Shown here: piece after piece, positions 23,525-35,207 of the stretch
Position numbering within the stretch: position 1 is the stretch's first letter
Layout of the letters: every line of letters begins with the position of its first letter
Assembly (NCBI GenBank): GCA_036874045.1
Contig: CM072341.1
Coordinates: 18,364,501-18,428,500 of the forward strand
Origin: Cymodocea nodosa
Taxonomy: Eukaryota > Streptophyta > Magnoliopsida > Alismatales > Cymodoceaceae
Direction of reading: 5' to 3'
DNA length: 64,000 nt
The notes under the pieces: model-generated
What the model was told of the DNA's origin: nothing
Seen by the model: only the letters and a program-made list of their open reading frames with translations
The model's database searches: none
Translations under genes and position numbers: made by a program

Positions 23525-24303
23525 ATGGAGGGATGGGATACGACCACCAAGTCGACACTAACGCAGATCCCCCTCCTTTCCACTCGGGCGGGGCCGAGGG
23601 ACGGTGCGGCATGGACACAGCGCCTGAAGGAGGAATACCGTGCTCTGATTGCCTACACCAGCATGAACAAATCCAAGGATAACGACTGGTTCCGTATCTC
23701 CGCCACCAACCCGGAGGGTACCCACTGGGCGGGGAAGTGCTGGTACGTCCACAACCTCCACAAGTACGAGTTCGATCTTCAGTTCGATATTCCCGTCACA
23801 TATCCCGCCACCGCACCCGAGATCGAACTGCCGAAGCTTGATGGCAAGACGCACAAGGTTAGGAAACTGAAGAAAAATCGTTTTTTTTAGGTCAACCGTT
23901 GTGATTTTTCCAGTTTGGTGGTCATACCAAGCGTGTTGTAATTCTTGTACTAGAATTTGGCTGACCTATGTCGTCCTTACTCGTGGTGTTGATCTTTCAG
24001 ATGTACAGAGGAGGGAAGATCTGCTTAACCGTGCATTTTAAGCCATTATGGGCAAAAAACTGGTGAATTTCTCTTTTTTCTAAAGCTTTCACAAGGTGGT
24101 GTTACATGCATCCTGGTAGAGTCGGTGTGATTTCTTAACTGGTCTTATTTGTTCCTATTGGTATGAACAGTCCTAGGTTTGGGATCGCCCATGGCCTGTG
24201 CTTGGGTCTCGCTCCGTGGCTTGCAGCAGAAATTCCAATTCTTGTTGACTCAGGCATGGTGAAGCACAGAGATGATGAGGCATCTGCATCTGTTGAGTCA
24301 TAA
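23525..24303 (+). CDS. UFC1: UFC1, UFM1-conjugating E2 enzyme
   Basis: E2 of the ufmylation pathway: it takes UFM1 from the E1 UBA5 and passes it to the UFL1 ligase complex, which acts mainly at the ER surface on ribosomes. Exons 23525-23857, 24001-24062 and 24171-24303 join with GT-AG borders in matching phase to give 175 aa, the usual length. The N-terminal helix contains [12 protein letters not shown], followed by the UBC-like core with [16 protein letters not shown] and [17 protein letters not shown]. The catalytic cysteine is Cys119 in [11 protein letters not shown], and the C-terminal part includes [17 protein letters not shown]. Introns are short (143 and 108 bp). The start codon is the only ATG in frame after the GC-rich leader that yields the conserved N-terminus; a longer frame opening at 23414 covers the promoter. 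Nothing is missing from the family core. Confidence 0.96.
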
Positions 24304-27300
24304 AGGCTTCCACCTGCTTTCAAAAAGATGAATTTTTTTACTGAGGTTGGTACGAAAAGATAACTTTTTATGAATTATACAATTGAAATGTAGGAAATAA
24401 TAAGATTGTTTGCTTTCTGCACCTTGCGCTTTGCATTGCTTAATATATTGCTCGTTTGATGAAATTCATTTTCTTTTTCAAAAGGGAAACAATTATGATC
24501 TCTGCATACCAGATGGCTATGGTATTTTTTAACGAAATTATACATGAAATGCCAGACAAATATTAAGTGTATGTGTATGGTATGCTTCTAGACGTTGTGC
24601 TTGTACTTTCGTAATATATTAATTGTTGTTTGATGAAAATCCTTTCTCTTGTCAAAAGGAAGGCACTATTGTTTTGTTGAGATCTCTCCCTGTTAGCTAT
24701 GATAATTTAAATCATCTGCTTTTTTTCAAAAGTCACATTTTTGCTATTTTATTTTCAAAATTCATCTTGTTTGGAGTTGTTTAGCATTTTACTTGCATAA
24801 GTTATTCTATCAACATCCCCTTTGTTGTTTTTATTTTATACACCTTTCCATCAGTAATAAAATAATCCAAATGTTAACTCAAAAATGAATATTAGGCAAC
24901 AGGAAACCTGAAAAAGAAAACAAAAATAAAAATGGAAAACAATAATGCTAGCGTTAATTATGACTTCCATTTGCTATAATGTTATAGAAAATGTTGTCAA
25001 TTTTTGGAGTGAATCTTCTAGTCTCCATGAATGGGAGCCACCCTCATAAAATGTGTAGGCGAGTATGGCTTTTCTAGATGGCTAATGAGGCTAGATGGTC
25101 CATATTATCCTCATTTACATAATTAAAGATCCAAACATATTTTTTAGGGAAAATAAGTGAACTTTATAGGATTTTATTTGTCTACTTGGCAACAAAAACA
25201 GAAAAAAATCAGGCAGATGCCAAATGAAAGATGAATGTAGAAATGACTTTTCCATTCTTAGATTGTTACTGGAAACTATATCCTTCCCTTATGTGATGCT
25301 GGAGAAAAGTATGTAGTATTATGTAATGGAAATGTAGATATGCATTGACACTGCAAAATACAAATAGACTTTTGGAACATGATAATCACTTTATTTCATT
25401 GATTCATTCTCAAAATTTAAAGATGATTTTGGTTCCGGCTTATGATAATGTTCATACCTGTGGTAATTCTTTTCTAATGAAAACTGCAGTAAATCATCCA
25501 GGCATTTATGAAGTCCCTCTTAAATCCATTAATTCCGGCCCATTTGTCCCAAAATTCATTAATCTCCATGGTAACAACTGCATCCATGCTTGCCAAAGAT
25601 TTCCACCATTCAGTGCTTGTAGAAGATGTAAAAAAGAAGTTCATTGACTCTGGCCCATTTGTCACGTTAATAGAATATCACGTCGAAGAGTTAAAACCTA
25701 AGAATGATTAATGACATCACTCATGAATGATAAAAGTTTAAAGATAGGTAACATCATGACATGTAAGTGTAAAGTTCTACAAAAGTTAGACACCATGGCA
25801 GCATAAAATTTAAAGGAAAATACTACAAACTAAATCACTGATCCTTCATTCATTATCATCATCTTCCATTTTACCATTAAACTCATCATTAAATTCAAGA
25901 CAATTCATCCTCAAATTCAAGGCATTCATCCTCTTCATCATTTTCCTTATTTATGAAATCTTGCTGTCGTTGAAGAATGGGTTATTTTCCTTTTCTTCTA
26001 TAAGTGTCGAGAATATTTCCACACCCATGTCCATGAGAAACTCCACCTCCATGGCCACATGCTTGAGAACTTTAAGTTGATGGAGTTGTTCTTGCTCTTT
26101 TTGGGCAAGGACAAGCTAAAGACTTTGATGCTCCTATTATTGCCTTGTAACCAAGTAAGCCCTTCCACCCCATAAACAAATTTATTGTAAGCTCCTGATT
26201 TTCCCGTCATCCATTCAGAATTGTAATTTAATTCATCAATATGAATAGGATCAAAATGTTCATTGTTGTTCCTAAACTTCCTCTCTTGAAGTCTTTCATA
26301 GAGAGCCTTATTGTACTTGATGAAGGCAAACTTTGATAAGTAAATATTATTTATAATGAATGCAATGATATTTTCGTATTTATGATTATCATTTAAAATG
26401 AATCATAGATTCCACTCCCACCATGAACAATTACACGGTAGTTACTTGATTGTAACCGTTTAATGGTGAAGATGGTAAATTGAACGAAATTTACTCTTAA
26501 CGAGAATATATATTTAAATATGGAAAGAAATTAGTAATCGATGTTAACAAGAACGCAAGTGCCTAAACGAAATAAAGCTTGTTTTTATAAAAACGTAGAC
26601 ACTTCAGCCATTGTCATTCAGTTCACAAGTGAGTTGGGGGGAAAATAATCTGACAAAAAATAAAACCTACAGAAAGACTTCTTGGGCATTTTTGTCATTT
26701 CACAAGTGAAACCCATCGGATGCTTGTGCACAGCTTCTAGGAAGGCTGGAAGACACGCTAGAAAATACAGAAAAATTACGATGAGTGCCATACGTCCAAC
26801 GTGGAAATTATTGTGCGCCTCTTTGTCATTTGCCATGCTATTTTTGATGTTTCAGCGATCAAATATCCAAGTGAGGCCGTAATCTTGTAACGAAACTCTG
26901 AAAGTTCGATTTTAACAAAATTTTCTCAACAAAAGTTCGATCTTTTCAAGAAAATTTGTTGCTGAAATTTAGTGGTCATTATTGTAACAACTTAATTGTA
27001 ATTTTTCTGTATCTTATGATTATCTTCTTCCTTCTATATTTTTAATAAGATTCTAACAAATATCCAACAGAATTTTTATATCAATATCAAAAGAGTTTTT
27101 TAATGATAACACACACTAGTGCAAAGTGCTCTGCATTAAATTGTACTTTGTAGCCTTTGGTGTTCGGAGTGTTATGGTTGGAAGTGGTAAGATTTGGCAC
27201 GAACGTATGCGTTGTTACTTGAATTGAGAGTTCTTTATGATTTGTGTTATTCGCTTGAATTCTATTGGATTCAACATAATGTTACATATGACGTAATTTA

Positions 27301-28739
27301 ATTGAAATACGAATACGATATTTAAATTTTTATAATTACAAGCTTTAGAATTTAATTTTGAGAAATTAAGATCTTTAAGATATCACTTGACCAATCAAAC
27401 ATAAGCTTAAATAGTAAAATTCATTCTTTACATAACCATATAATTAGTTTACATTTGTTTCCAAACTTTATGATACATAGTTAAGTAATATAATATTACA
27501 TGTGAAATTACAATCAATTAAACAAAAATTTAAAGTAGCATGAAATGCTATAATATCTAGTGATATACCCACCCCTATGTTCGTTCGAATATGAGCACGT
27601 AGATTTTCTCCAAAATTGGATGATAAGTGAGATCAACTTTCAAAAAGAAGCTGCGGCCCCAAAAAAACTGTTTTGAAGTAGAATTGTCTTGCAGGTAAAA
27701 GGAATATGATCACACCAGACGAGGAGATAGAAGAGACACTGATGGAGGGTACATCAACTTAGCACTGGCCCAAATTACACATCAATTTCATGTCCAACCA
27801 TAGATACAAAATTAGATGCTGGTCGCATTGGCGATCGCAAGGAAGGATGGATACAACGTGAAAACCGGGCATGCTAAAAAAATCCAATAACAATTAACAG
27901 CAGCAAGGTCCTAAAAGCTGCGCAGTATAGATAAGACCCGAAATTCTCAAGGAAAGTCATCCATTGATGTCCCAAGAGGTTGCAAAATTGGAACGTGAAC
28001 ATCTGATTGCTTACAAACAAGTGCCTTCCTCAGATAAGCGCAATGCACTTCCCACTATCCTTCCCCAACGAAAAAAATTAAACTCTACACCGTGTATATT
28101 TGATGAAAAGAATGTGGGAGAGAATAGAACCTTTTATAATGCAGTATATGGGTTGACATCAGTCATCCGTTTGGTAATTGGGATCCAAACTGGCTGGTAG
28201 AGCAAGTCAGAGTCATGCACCGGAGACTGTGATACCATTTATCAGCTGTTAACATTCACATGGCAAGAAAAATAATGTCAATTGGTATGATTTTGAGTAT
28301 GAATGGATGTGTAACATGTTAAAAGTAATTGTACAAAAGTCAATACCCATGGCACAAAGAAAGATCGATATCAGGTTACACAATTACACCAGAGACGATT
28401 CATAGTTTATCTTACAAACTTGGTGATTTGATATGGGAGTAACCAAGGGAATGATAGTAGACACGGAATTCTCAAATGCAAGTCCTCGTTTTCAGCTGTT
28501 AGTGTCATTAGATAAGGAGGTCTAATGGGCCACAGAAAACCAACTAAACCGCGTACGAAGATGTAGCTATTCTTAAAAGTAATGAAATTTGATTAGGGCA
28601 ATGGATTTAACACTTCTAGGGTCAAAAAGGCAAGTTAAATTAGACATAGAGTATCATATGAAATAGGAATATCGAGAGAATAAAAATAATATTTATGATT
28701 CTATTTCCTAAGAGAATTTTAAGGAAACATATGAAACAA
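24304..28739. other. Large spacer (4.4 kb), no gene identified
   Basis: The first few hundred bases hold the UFC1 3' end. Beyond that the DNA is AT-rich. Frames of 60-100 codons occur at 25345-25711, 26618-26882 and 27964-28200, on both strands or with biased composition, and I recognise none as a protein. A TGGTATCACAG-like word on the minus strand near 28229 might be a retrotransposon primer-binding site but has no LTR partner. Confidence 0.4.
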
Positions 28740-29345
28740 GCCAGTCTATATGGAATGCCGACAATAGAATTAATAATAATTTGGATGATCATGATATTTC
28801 TAAAAGTAAGAACTTTAGATACTTGAGATCTATAATAAGTAATAATAAAGAAATTAAAGATTAAACAAAATGGAGAAATAAAAAAGGACAAATATAGTGG
28901 CCTAGGTTTCACCAATGTAGGTAGGGTGCCGGAATGGTCCAATTGTTCATTACCTTATCTCTATAAATGGAGAAGTTTATAATAGGGCGATGCCATCATC
29001 ACACTCTTAATGACGTAGAGAAATGCGTATAGAAAATTATATGATAAAACAATATCCTTAACATTGAAAAGGAAATTACAGCATAAGATGTCCATCTCTT
29101 AAACATGAGCATGTGTAAAATTGCATTAAAAATAAGAATGTTAAGATGGTTAAATGATAATATTTTAAGAAATAAGATTGATGAGGAATTCATCTAAAAA
29201 ATAATACAATGCCCATAAAAAGCCTATTGATGCATCTTTAAGGAAGCACTTAATAAACATACATAACTCTAAAACGCATAGAGATAAAATGAAAAGTGTT
29301 AATTAGAAATAATTAAAAACATTTAAAACTATATAATCTAACAAA
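28740..29345 (+). mobile_element. RTE-type LINE fragment (C-terminal reverse transcriptase region), decayed
   Basis: The + strand at about 28785-28875 gives DDHDISKSKNFRYLRSII followed by a stop, matching the FRYLGSII region of plant RTE LINEs. After a SINE insertion the same element continues at about 29095-29185 with KIRMLRWLNDNILRNKIDEE, matching the MRMLRWMxGxTRxDKIRNE segment. Stops and frameshifts make it non-functional. It lies just downstream of the GT43 gene, in antisense orientation to it. Confidence 0.65.
28895..28985 (-). mobile_element. Au SINE, 3' part, inside the RTE fragment
   Basis: On the minus strand it reads AACTTCTCCATTTATAGAG, then GATAAGGTAATG and a GGTGAAACCTAGGCCAC end, like the 3' half of the Au SINE family. 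It sits between the two recognisable RTE segments, so it seems to have inserted into the LINE. The tRNA-like 5' half is not clear. Confidence 0.55.
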
Positions 29346-29466
29346 AAAGTTAGTGATAAATGTATGTAAGTGGAGGAAAGCTACATAATGTGAACCCACA
29401 TAATGAGATGAAAGCATGTAAGAAACAAACCTATCAATTAAATGTGAAATGCAACTACTTCTGCAC

Positions 29467-32400
29467 CTAAAGAAGAATCACAGTTTCAAGGTTCTTCAGA
29501 AGTCTCCATCCTCTAGGGTAAAAAAGGCCTCTAGAATCTAGATGAAGGTGCCAGTTCATTATTTTTGAACAATCAGATGGTACAGATTCCATTTGAAATT
29601 CATCTTCAACTAGCTGCTGGATAAATGTCTCCTGCATCATCAAACAAAATTCTATCACAAATGAAAAATAAAGAAACATAAAATACCACACGTAAAAGTT
29701 ATTGGCAATGAAACATTATAATTTCTACAAAACTAAAGATGTTTAGATCAAAGAGTGAGTTCTCATCATGGCTTTAAAGCACAGGTTTTTATTAAACACA
29801 GTATTGTAATATGCAACATTTTGAATCAAAATTTATTAACTAACATAAAAAAATAATAACATAAGTAGGGCCTATCACATAAACCTAGATAGAAATAGCC
29901 TATGCTATCTCACCAACCAAACAGACTCTAATAAGAATGTGATTGCTAACCTAATTTGAAAGATTCAGACTACATCATGAAAGATCACCAAATGTCTGCA
30001 GAAATATGTTATAGCTGATAGGCATCCAAAATCAGAGCAAACTTGACCATTCTCCACAGAGATGGAGCTGAAGCATCTGTATTCATCTCTTTGCCATATA
30101 AGGCACCTTGATTTTTTAACAATTTCCTACAAGTGCTCAGCGTACATATTTATGTTGCGTCAGCTCTCTTGCATACCAAGATGCAGTTTGCCCCTCTATT
30201 TTCTTTCATGCATGTTCAACTGATCCCTTATCTCAAGGTCAAGCAACCCTCCACTCTATGAAGTAATATATTTGAGCTTGCTACAATAAAGGAGACACTC
30301 AATTAGAAGAAAATGCCTGTGGAGAAGGGAAACAACAGAGAGAGCAAAGCATTTCCATACATGGCATCTATGTGCTTAATAACTCCTCCGCAGGTGATAC
30401 CCAAGAGTGTTAACTTTTTGCACTACAATGAAAATGCAATCATAGTTGAAATGAATAGAAGATAGTGTACTTACTTGGAATCCCTCTACAATATCAAGTT
30501 GTCTAACAGTTGAAGTTGGGCGGTGCCATCTCTTTGGGTCCCACAGTATGGTGCTATTAAATGCAAATCCTGATACACCAACATGAAACCGCCAAAGCCT
30601 TTTACTCTTTTCATCTGTGTGCCATCCAATTATCTGATTCCCGTTACATACTGGACCTTTTATACTAGCTTTGTTTTTACTTTTAACAAGCATAGCAACA
30701 GGCCAAGTTCCAAATCTCCTAGAAAAAGGTATAAAACAATCTAAATTACTGAAGTAATGTGTAATTAAACCATGAATAAAAGCAACCCATTTCCACTTTC
30801 CAATGAAATTATGCTCCAATTATTAAAAAAATGAGGCAAACTGCACGAGGCTTCCACCATGTGGCATCCTTACCTCCATAGTTGGAGAGGTTCTATTCTA
30901 GGATCTGAACTTATGACCTCTGTTCTAAAATGGAGAAACTTTACCATAGTGCCATTGCTCATATTTAAGTAAAATGAAAACTAATTTATGTAAATAAATT
31001 CTTTCTTTCTTCTTCCATACAAGATGCATAGCTATTTTTTTGGTCTTCCTAGAACAACACGTTCTAAATGGTTATAGGATAAACTCTAAAAATTCTTTAG
31101 AAATTTTTCCCAGATATAAGCATAAAAATCCATTTCATATTTTTTGAAGAATCCAATGAAACAATCTATATCATAAACAAGAAAATAATTTTCACGTAAA
31201 AGAAACAAATCTTGTTAGCTCAAACAAAGATTCTATTTCCACAAGGCAATAGGAAAGAAACACAACTTCATTGTGAAACTAAGGTAATAAATGCAGTACT
31301 AATGAGCACAGAAAAACAAACGTAACCCCCATAACCTCATTTGTATGTACAAAGAATGCATGACAAATACAAACTACGTTTCACCTTTTATTTATAAGCC
31401 TCAGCATAGTTGTAACCATAGCACAAGCCAAAAGCAAAAAACACAGACACTAAAACAAGCATATAACACGAAGTTGGAAAATTAGAAGATAGAAAATTGA
31501 TGAGCTAATGGCTAAAATTTGCACAGATTGATGTAATATTCATTTACATGTTACCAGAAAATTATAGCAAATCAAACAAATACTTATTGGGGAACCTTCC
31601 TAGGTGCCATAACAAACTTAGGCCTTTTACACCTAGTTTTTTTAAAAAAATATTATCGTCAATCACTCCAACCTCATGAATCAATTTAAAATTACTTTTT
31701 ATGAATTTTAAGAATTTTTTATTTTAATTCTTTAATCTTTGCATTTATTTAGCATACTATGCAAAATTTTATGATTTTCACTATATATTTTATTGACAAA
31801 ATAAAAGGTAAGCATTAACACAATAGTAAAGTTGCTTCATCATGACCTTGTGGTTACAAGTTCAAATTTCAGAAAGCAACATCTCCATTTATGGGAATAA
31901 GATATGTATAATTGGACCCTTTCAGTCTACCATATTGGTGGGAACCTGATGTACTGGATTATCATTATTATTTTACAGATAAAACGTATGCATCATAATT
32001 CTTTGTACTTTCGTAATATTTCGTGGTGCATAGCAATCAACATCTTTTTTGGTATTATGCATAAATTTAGCATATTTTTACAAAATTATTATCATTTCCA
32101 TTATGCATTTAATTGACAAAATCCATGCACCATGACTTGTTCCTCATATTTTCATAATATAACATAATGCATGGCAATCAGAATTTAATTTTAAGGTATT
32201 ACAAATATATTTATACGTTCTACAGCAATAGTATGATTTTCATTATGCATTACATTGACAAAATTCATGCACCATGACTTTTTTATACCTAATAATACAT
32301 AAATTTCAGTAATTACCATCTGATTTTATAGTATTATTCATATATTTAAGACATTTTACATCATGGTTAGAGTTTAAATACACACTCCCTCCCCCCTCCC

Positions 32401-34422
32401 CAGTAGATAGTGTTGACTGTAAATCTACCTAAAAAATTACACCTAGGCACCAAGGCATTGAAGGACCTCAAGGTGCTATTGTGGCACGATGGCAAGTATG
32501 GTAAAACAAGACTTAATACAACATATGTACATTAGTCATTTAGTCTTCAAACCATCTCAATTCTTGTGTGCTTATCAGTTATGAGACAAGTTTCTTTCTA
32601 ACCCTTCCCTTTAGTTCCAATTTTACACCTTGCCTTGCACATAACCACCTTCATTCTTTGTATTCTTCCTAATTCCCCCTTCCTTTTGAATATTTGACAG
32701 CGCACCATCTCCACTTCTGTACCCTTTATGAACCACAAGCACGAATTTCATTAGTTTTCCATGGTCCTCACCGAGTATATTTTCTAATTAAGAGTGATTC
32801 TCCTCGTTAGTTGTTAACATGTAGTACACAAAGTTTTCACCTAATTTCTTACCAAAACTAAAGAGTTTGTTCGATGCAGAGATGCAACAACCAATAGAAT
32901 CAATTAACCAATCAGTCAATGTCTTAATTTCACTATGCAGGATCAATAACATCAATTCTCTCTCGAATTATTCCCATGTAACTTTCAATCTTCTCCTACC
33001 CCATTTAGTTTTGTCTCAATGCAGAGATCCAACGCAAAATTGAAAGGAGACAATAATAGAGGTGCAAGTCTGTCATCAACAATTCAATATTTGATATTAC
33101 GACCAGAATCAATTTCCTGGACTACTATATGAGTTCAACAACAAATATCAATCCATATGTAAATCAAATGAATAAATAAGCTCTTAGCTCAAATCACCCT
33201 ACGGTTAGTGCTAGAGTATGGTTCATAGATGAAGAAAAAAGCAGCATCATTAGGTTCCACACCAAGCACATGTCACCCTTCCTTTCACATACTAGCATAT
33301 GTGAAAATAAAGGCATGTGATTCATTTGATAGAAGAGATCTTCCAGAATATATGTTCCTTCGGTATGGATTGATAGAAACATTGCATTTCAACCAAACCA
33401 TTATTCAAAAAGTAAAACTACCGCAAACCATTATCAAACCACTAAAAGCTTCAGCAGTACTTCAGAAAAACATACTGCATAGCTCTAAATCGAATCAGAG
33501 TTCAAGCCACACCATAAAGATCAAAGATATGCATCTGAAGTACGTTATTAAAAATGTTTAAAATGCACATCAATGGAAAACTTTAACATCAAACTCTCGG
33601 TTCAAGTAATCCACCCAACGCCTATTCATAAAAATTAAAAAAAGACAAAGCTAGTGCCTATTACCTGACCTCCCTCATTTGTTCAAACAGCTCCAAGGAA
33701 TAGACATTTTCGTCGTCGGCGAAGTACACGATTCCATTCATCTGATGCCGTCCGATATGCTCAAGCGCCACATTCCTCTGATGAATCCCTCTATCATTAA
33801 CCCCCGTCAAGTTTTTTTGACACACAAGGTGTCTGTACATAACCCCCGTCTTCCTTAACACGTCCGCAGTCTCCATCGACGCCGCGCTCATCTCCACCAC
33901 AATCCACAGCAACGGCGGGGGCACGAGCCGCAGCGTCTGCCCCAACCTGGCAAGGTAGTACGCCTGCAACGCCCTGTTATGCGTAGGCGTCACAACTATC
34001 AGGAACCTCCTCCTCTCCACCACCGCTCCTGCCGTCTCCCAACTACTCTCGAGCGTCACGTGCTTGGAGGATCCCGCCTGAGCCGCCTTGACGGTCTCTA
34101 TAACACGGTTTCCCTGTTTGACGACGACCAGATCTCGGTTCCCCCCGGATTCCTTGGCAACAGGGGACTGGATCTCGTATGTAAATTCACGAGGGACGAC
34201 GTCGTCCATGGTGAAACCGGGGAAATGGAAGAACCCGAGGAACAGCCCTAGCAGGAAGAAGAGGAGGTACCGAACAGCAAAGCTCTTCCAGGGCCGACGA
34301 GAGTGAAGGGAGTGGAATAGGAAAGTGCAGAAGGCCATGACGGAGAGAAGAGGAGGAGGAGGAGGTGGTGGAGTTGGCGACGGCGGTGGTGGTGGTGATC
34401 GTAGTTTTGTTGCTGCGGCCAA
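29467..34422 (-). CDS. GT43 glycosyltransferase, IRX9/IRX9H-like (probable beta-1,4-xylosyltransferase)
   Basis: Golgi type II membrane protein of the IRX9 group, needed with IRX10 and IRX14 proteins to extend the xylan backbone. Three exons in transcript order: 34422-33665, 30718-30475, 29631-29467. GT-AG borders and phases match (AG|G makes Arg253), giving 388 aa. The N-terminus is Pro-rich, and one membrane anchor ([15 protein letters not shown]) lies at about 51-65. The GT43 domain starts around [25 protein letters not shown] at 234-239 stands where catalytic members carry a DxD-type motif. [43 protein letters not shown] and [12 protein letters not shown] are family hallmarks. IRX9-group proteins are thought to be structural rather than catalytic partners. 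Met29 is a possible alternative start, but it would still leave the anchor. Intron 1 is 2.9 kb and carries SINEs. Confidence 0.92.
29632..30474 (-). other. Intron 2 of the GT43 gene (843 bp)
   Basis: AT-rich intron. No transposon, RNA gene or second coding frame recognised. Confidence 0.7.
30830..30962 (-). mobile_element. Au SINE in GT43 intron 1
   Basis: The minus strand starts GAGCAATGGCACTATGGTAAAG and continues with AGAGGTCATAAGTTCAGATCC (B-box-like), AACCTCTCCAACTATGGAGG, TAAGGATGCC and GTGGAAGCCTCGTGCA, in the order of the Au SINE consensus as I remember it. It ends at a T/A-rich tail near 30823-30830. Same orientation as the host gene. Confidence 0.75.
31735..32368. repeat. 142-bp diverged tandem repeat in GT43 intron 1
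   Basis: The word ATTGACAAA(A), preceded by a GATTTTCA-TTATGCATT-like context, occurs at 31792 and 32112 and, as ATTGACAAAATT, at 32254. The last two are 142 bp apart. The first two are 320 bp apart, which equals 142 plus the 178 bp added by the SINE and its target duplication. Each unit also contains CATGCACCATGACTT or CATGCATCAT, a GTATTAT/GTATTAC word and ATTTA runs. Confidence 0.7.
31807..31978 (+). mobile_element. Au SINE with target duplication, in GT43 intron 1
   Basis: Body of 172 bp flanked by ATAAAA at 31801-31806 and 31979-31984. It contains AATAGTAAAGTTGCTTCATC, TTGTGGTTACAAGTTCAAAT (B-box region), CATCTCCATTTATGGG, GATATGTATAATTGGACCC and GGTGGGAACCTGATGTACTG, the Au SINE order. 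It is opposite in orientation to the host gene and interrupts a 142-bp repeat unit. Confidence 0.75.
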
Positions 34423-35159
34423 TGGAGGGTGGACGGAGACGACAGTGCGCGCCGTGACGACGCCACTGTCGTCAGGATGGGGCCGGTGGCATAGTTTAAT
34501 TTTATTTGTTATAATAATAATATTTTTTTAATCGGCCACAATAGACAGCGGATATTTTGCGTAAATTTGATTACCTTAAGGTTTCGCATGTAAAGCTTGG
34601 TTTTGTCTGGAAATAAATGATTGTTTAATGGCATGCATGACTTTGTGTTTTTTTTTCTACACATTAAAATTTTTTCGTATATTTTAAATGTTAATTTTCA
34701 CGAATTTTAAATTTACGATAAAGAAATAATAAAAAACTTTTCCCATTTTAAACTACACGGTCGTCTCGTATGGCAGAAAGATCTCCTGCGGAAAATCGTC
34801 GGATAAAGATGGTTTTTTATTAAAATTTTTATGAAAATTATGTATATAATAATTATTTTAAATTAATTAACTTATTACAATTAATTTCTCAAAGTCTTGT
34901 CACGTAAATAAGCGTATTTTTTTATTTTAATGATAATGATTTTTATCTTCAAAAATTAGTGGTTGTGGTTTTCCACGATTTGACTCTTGTGCATGATGGG
35001 CCTATTTGCTTGCAAAATATTCATTTTTCAACTATTGAGTAAAAATAGACCAATGATTGAGTACCAGTATGTAGTATGAGAGAGCATTGAAAACTTTTCA
35101 AAAAATCATCTTGATCTAGATTTTTAATGCCGACTAACATGGTGTGAGGCTCTATACTG

Positions 35160-35207
<48 letters not shown>

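Noticed and set aside
27964..28200. 78-codon + frame starting MMSQEVAKLEREHL
   Set aside because: Short, with no recognised domain and no splice partner that extends it sensibly.
28220..28235. Primer-binding-site-like word (TGGTATCACAG on the minus strand)
   Set aside because: No LTR pair or polypurine tract was found nearby. A single 11-base match is weak.
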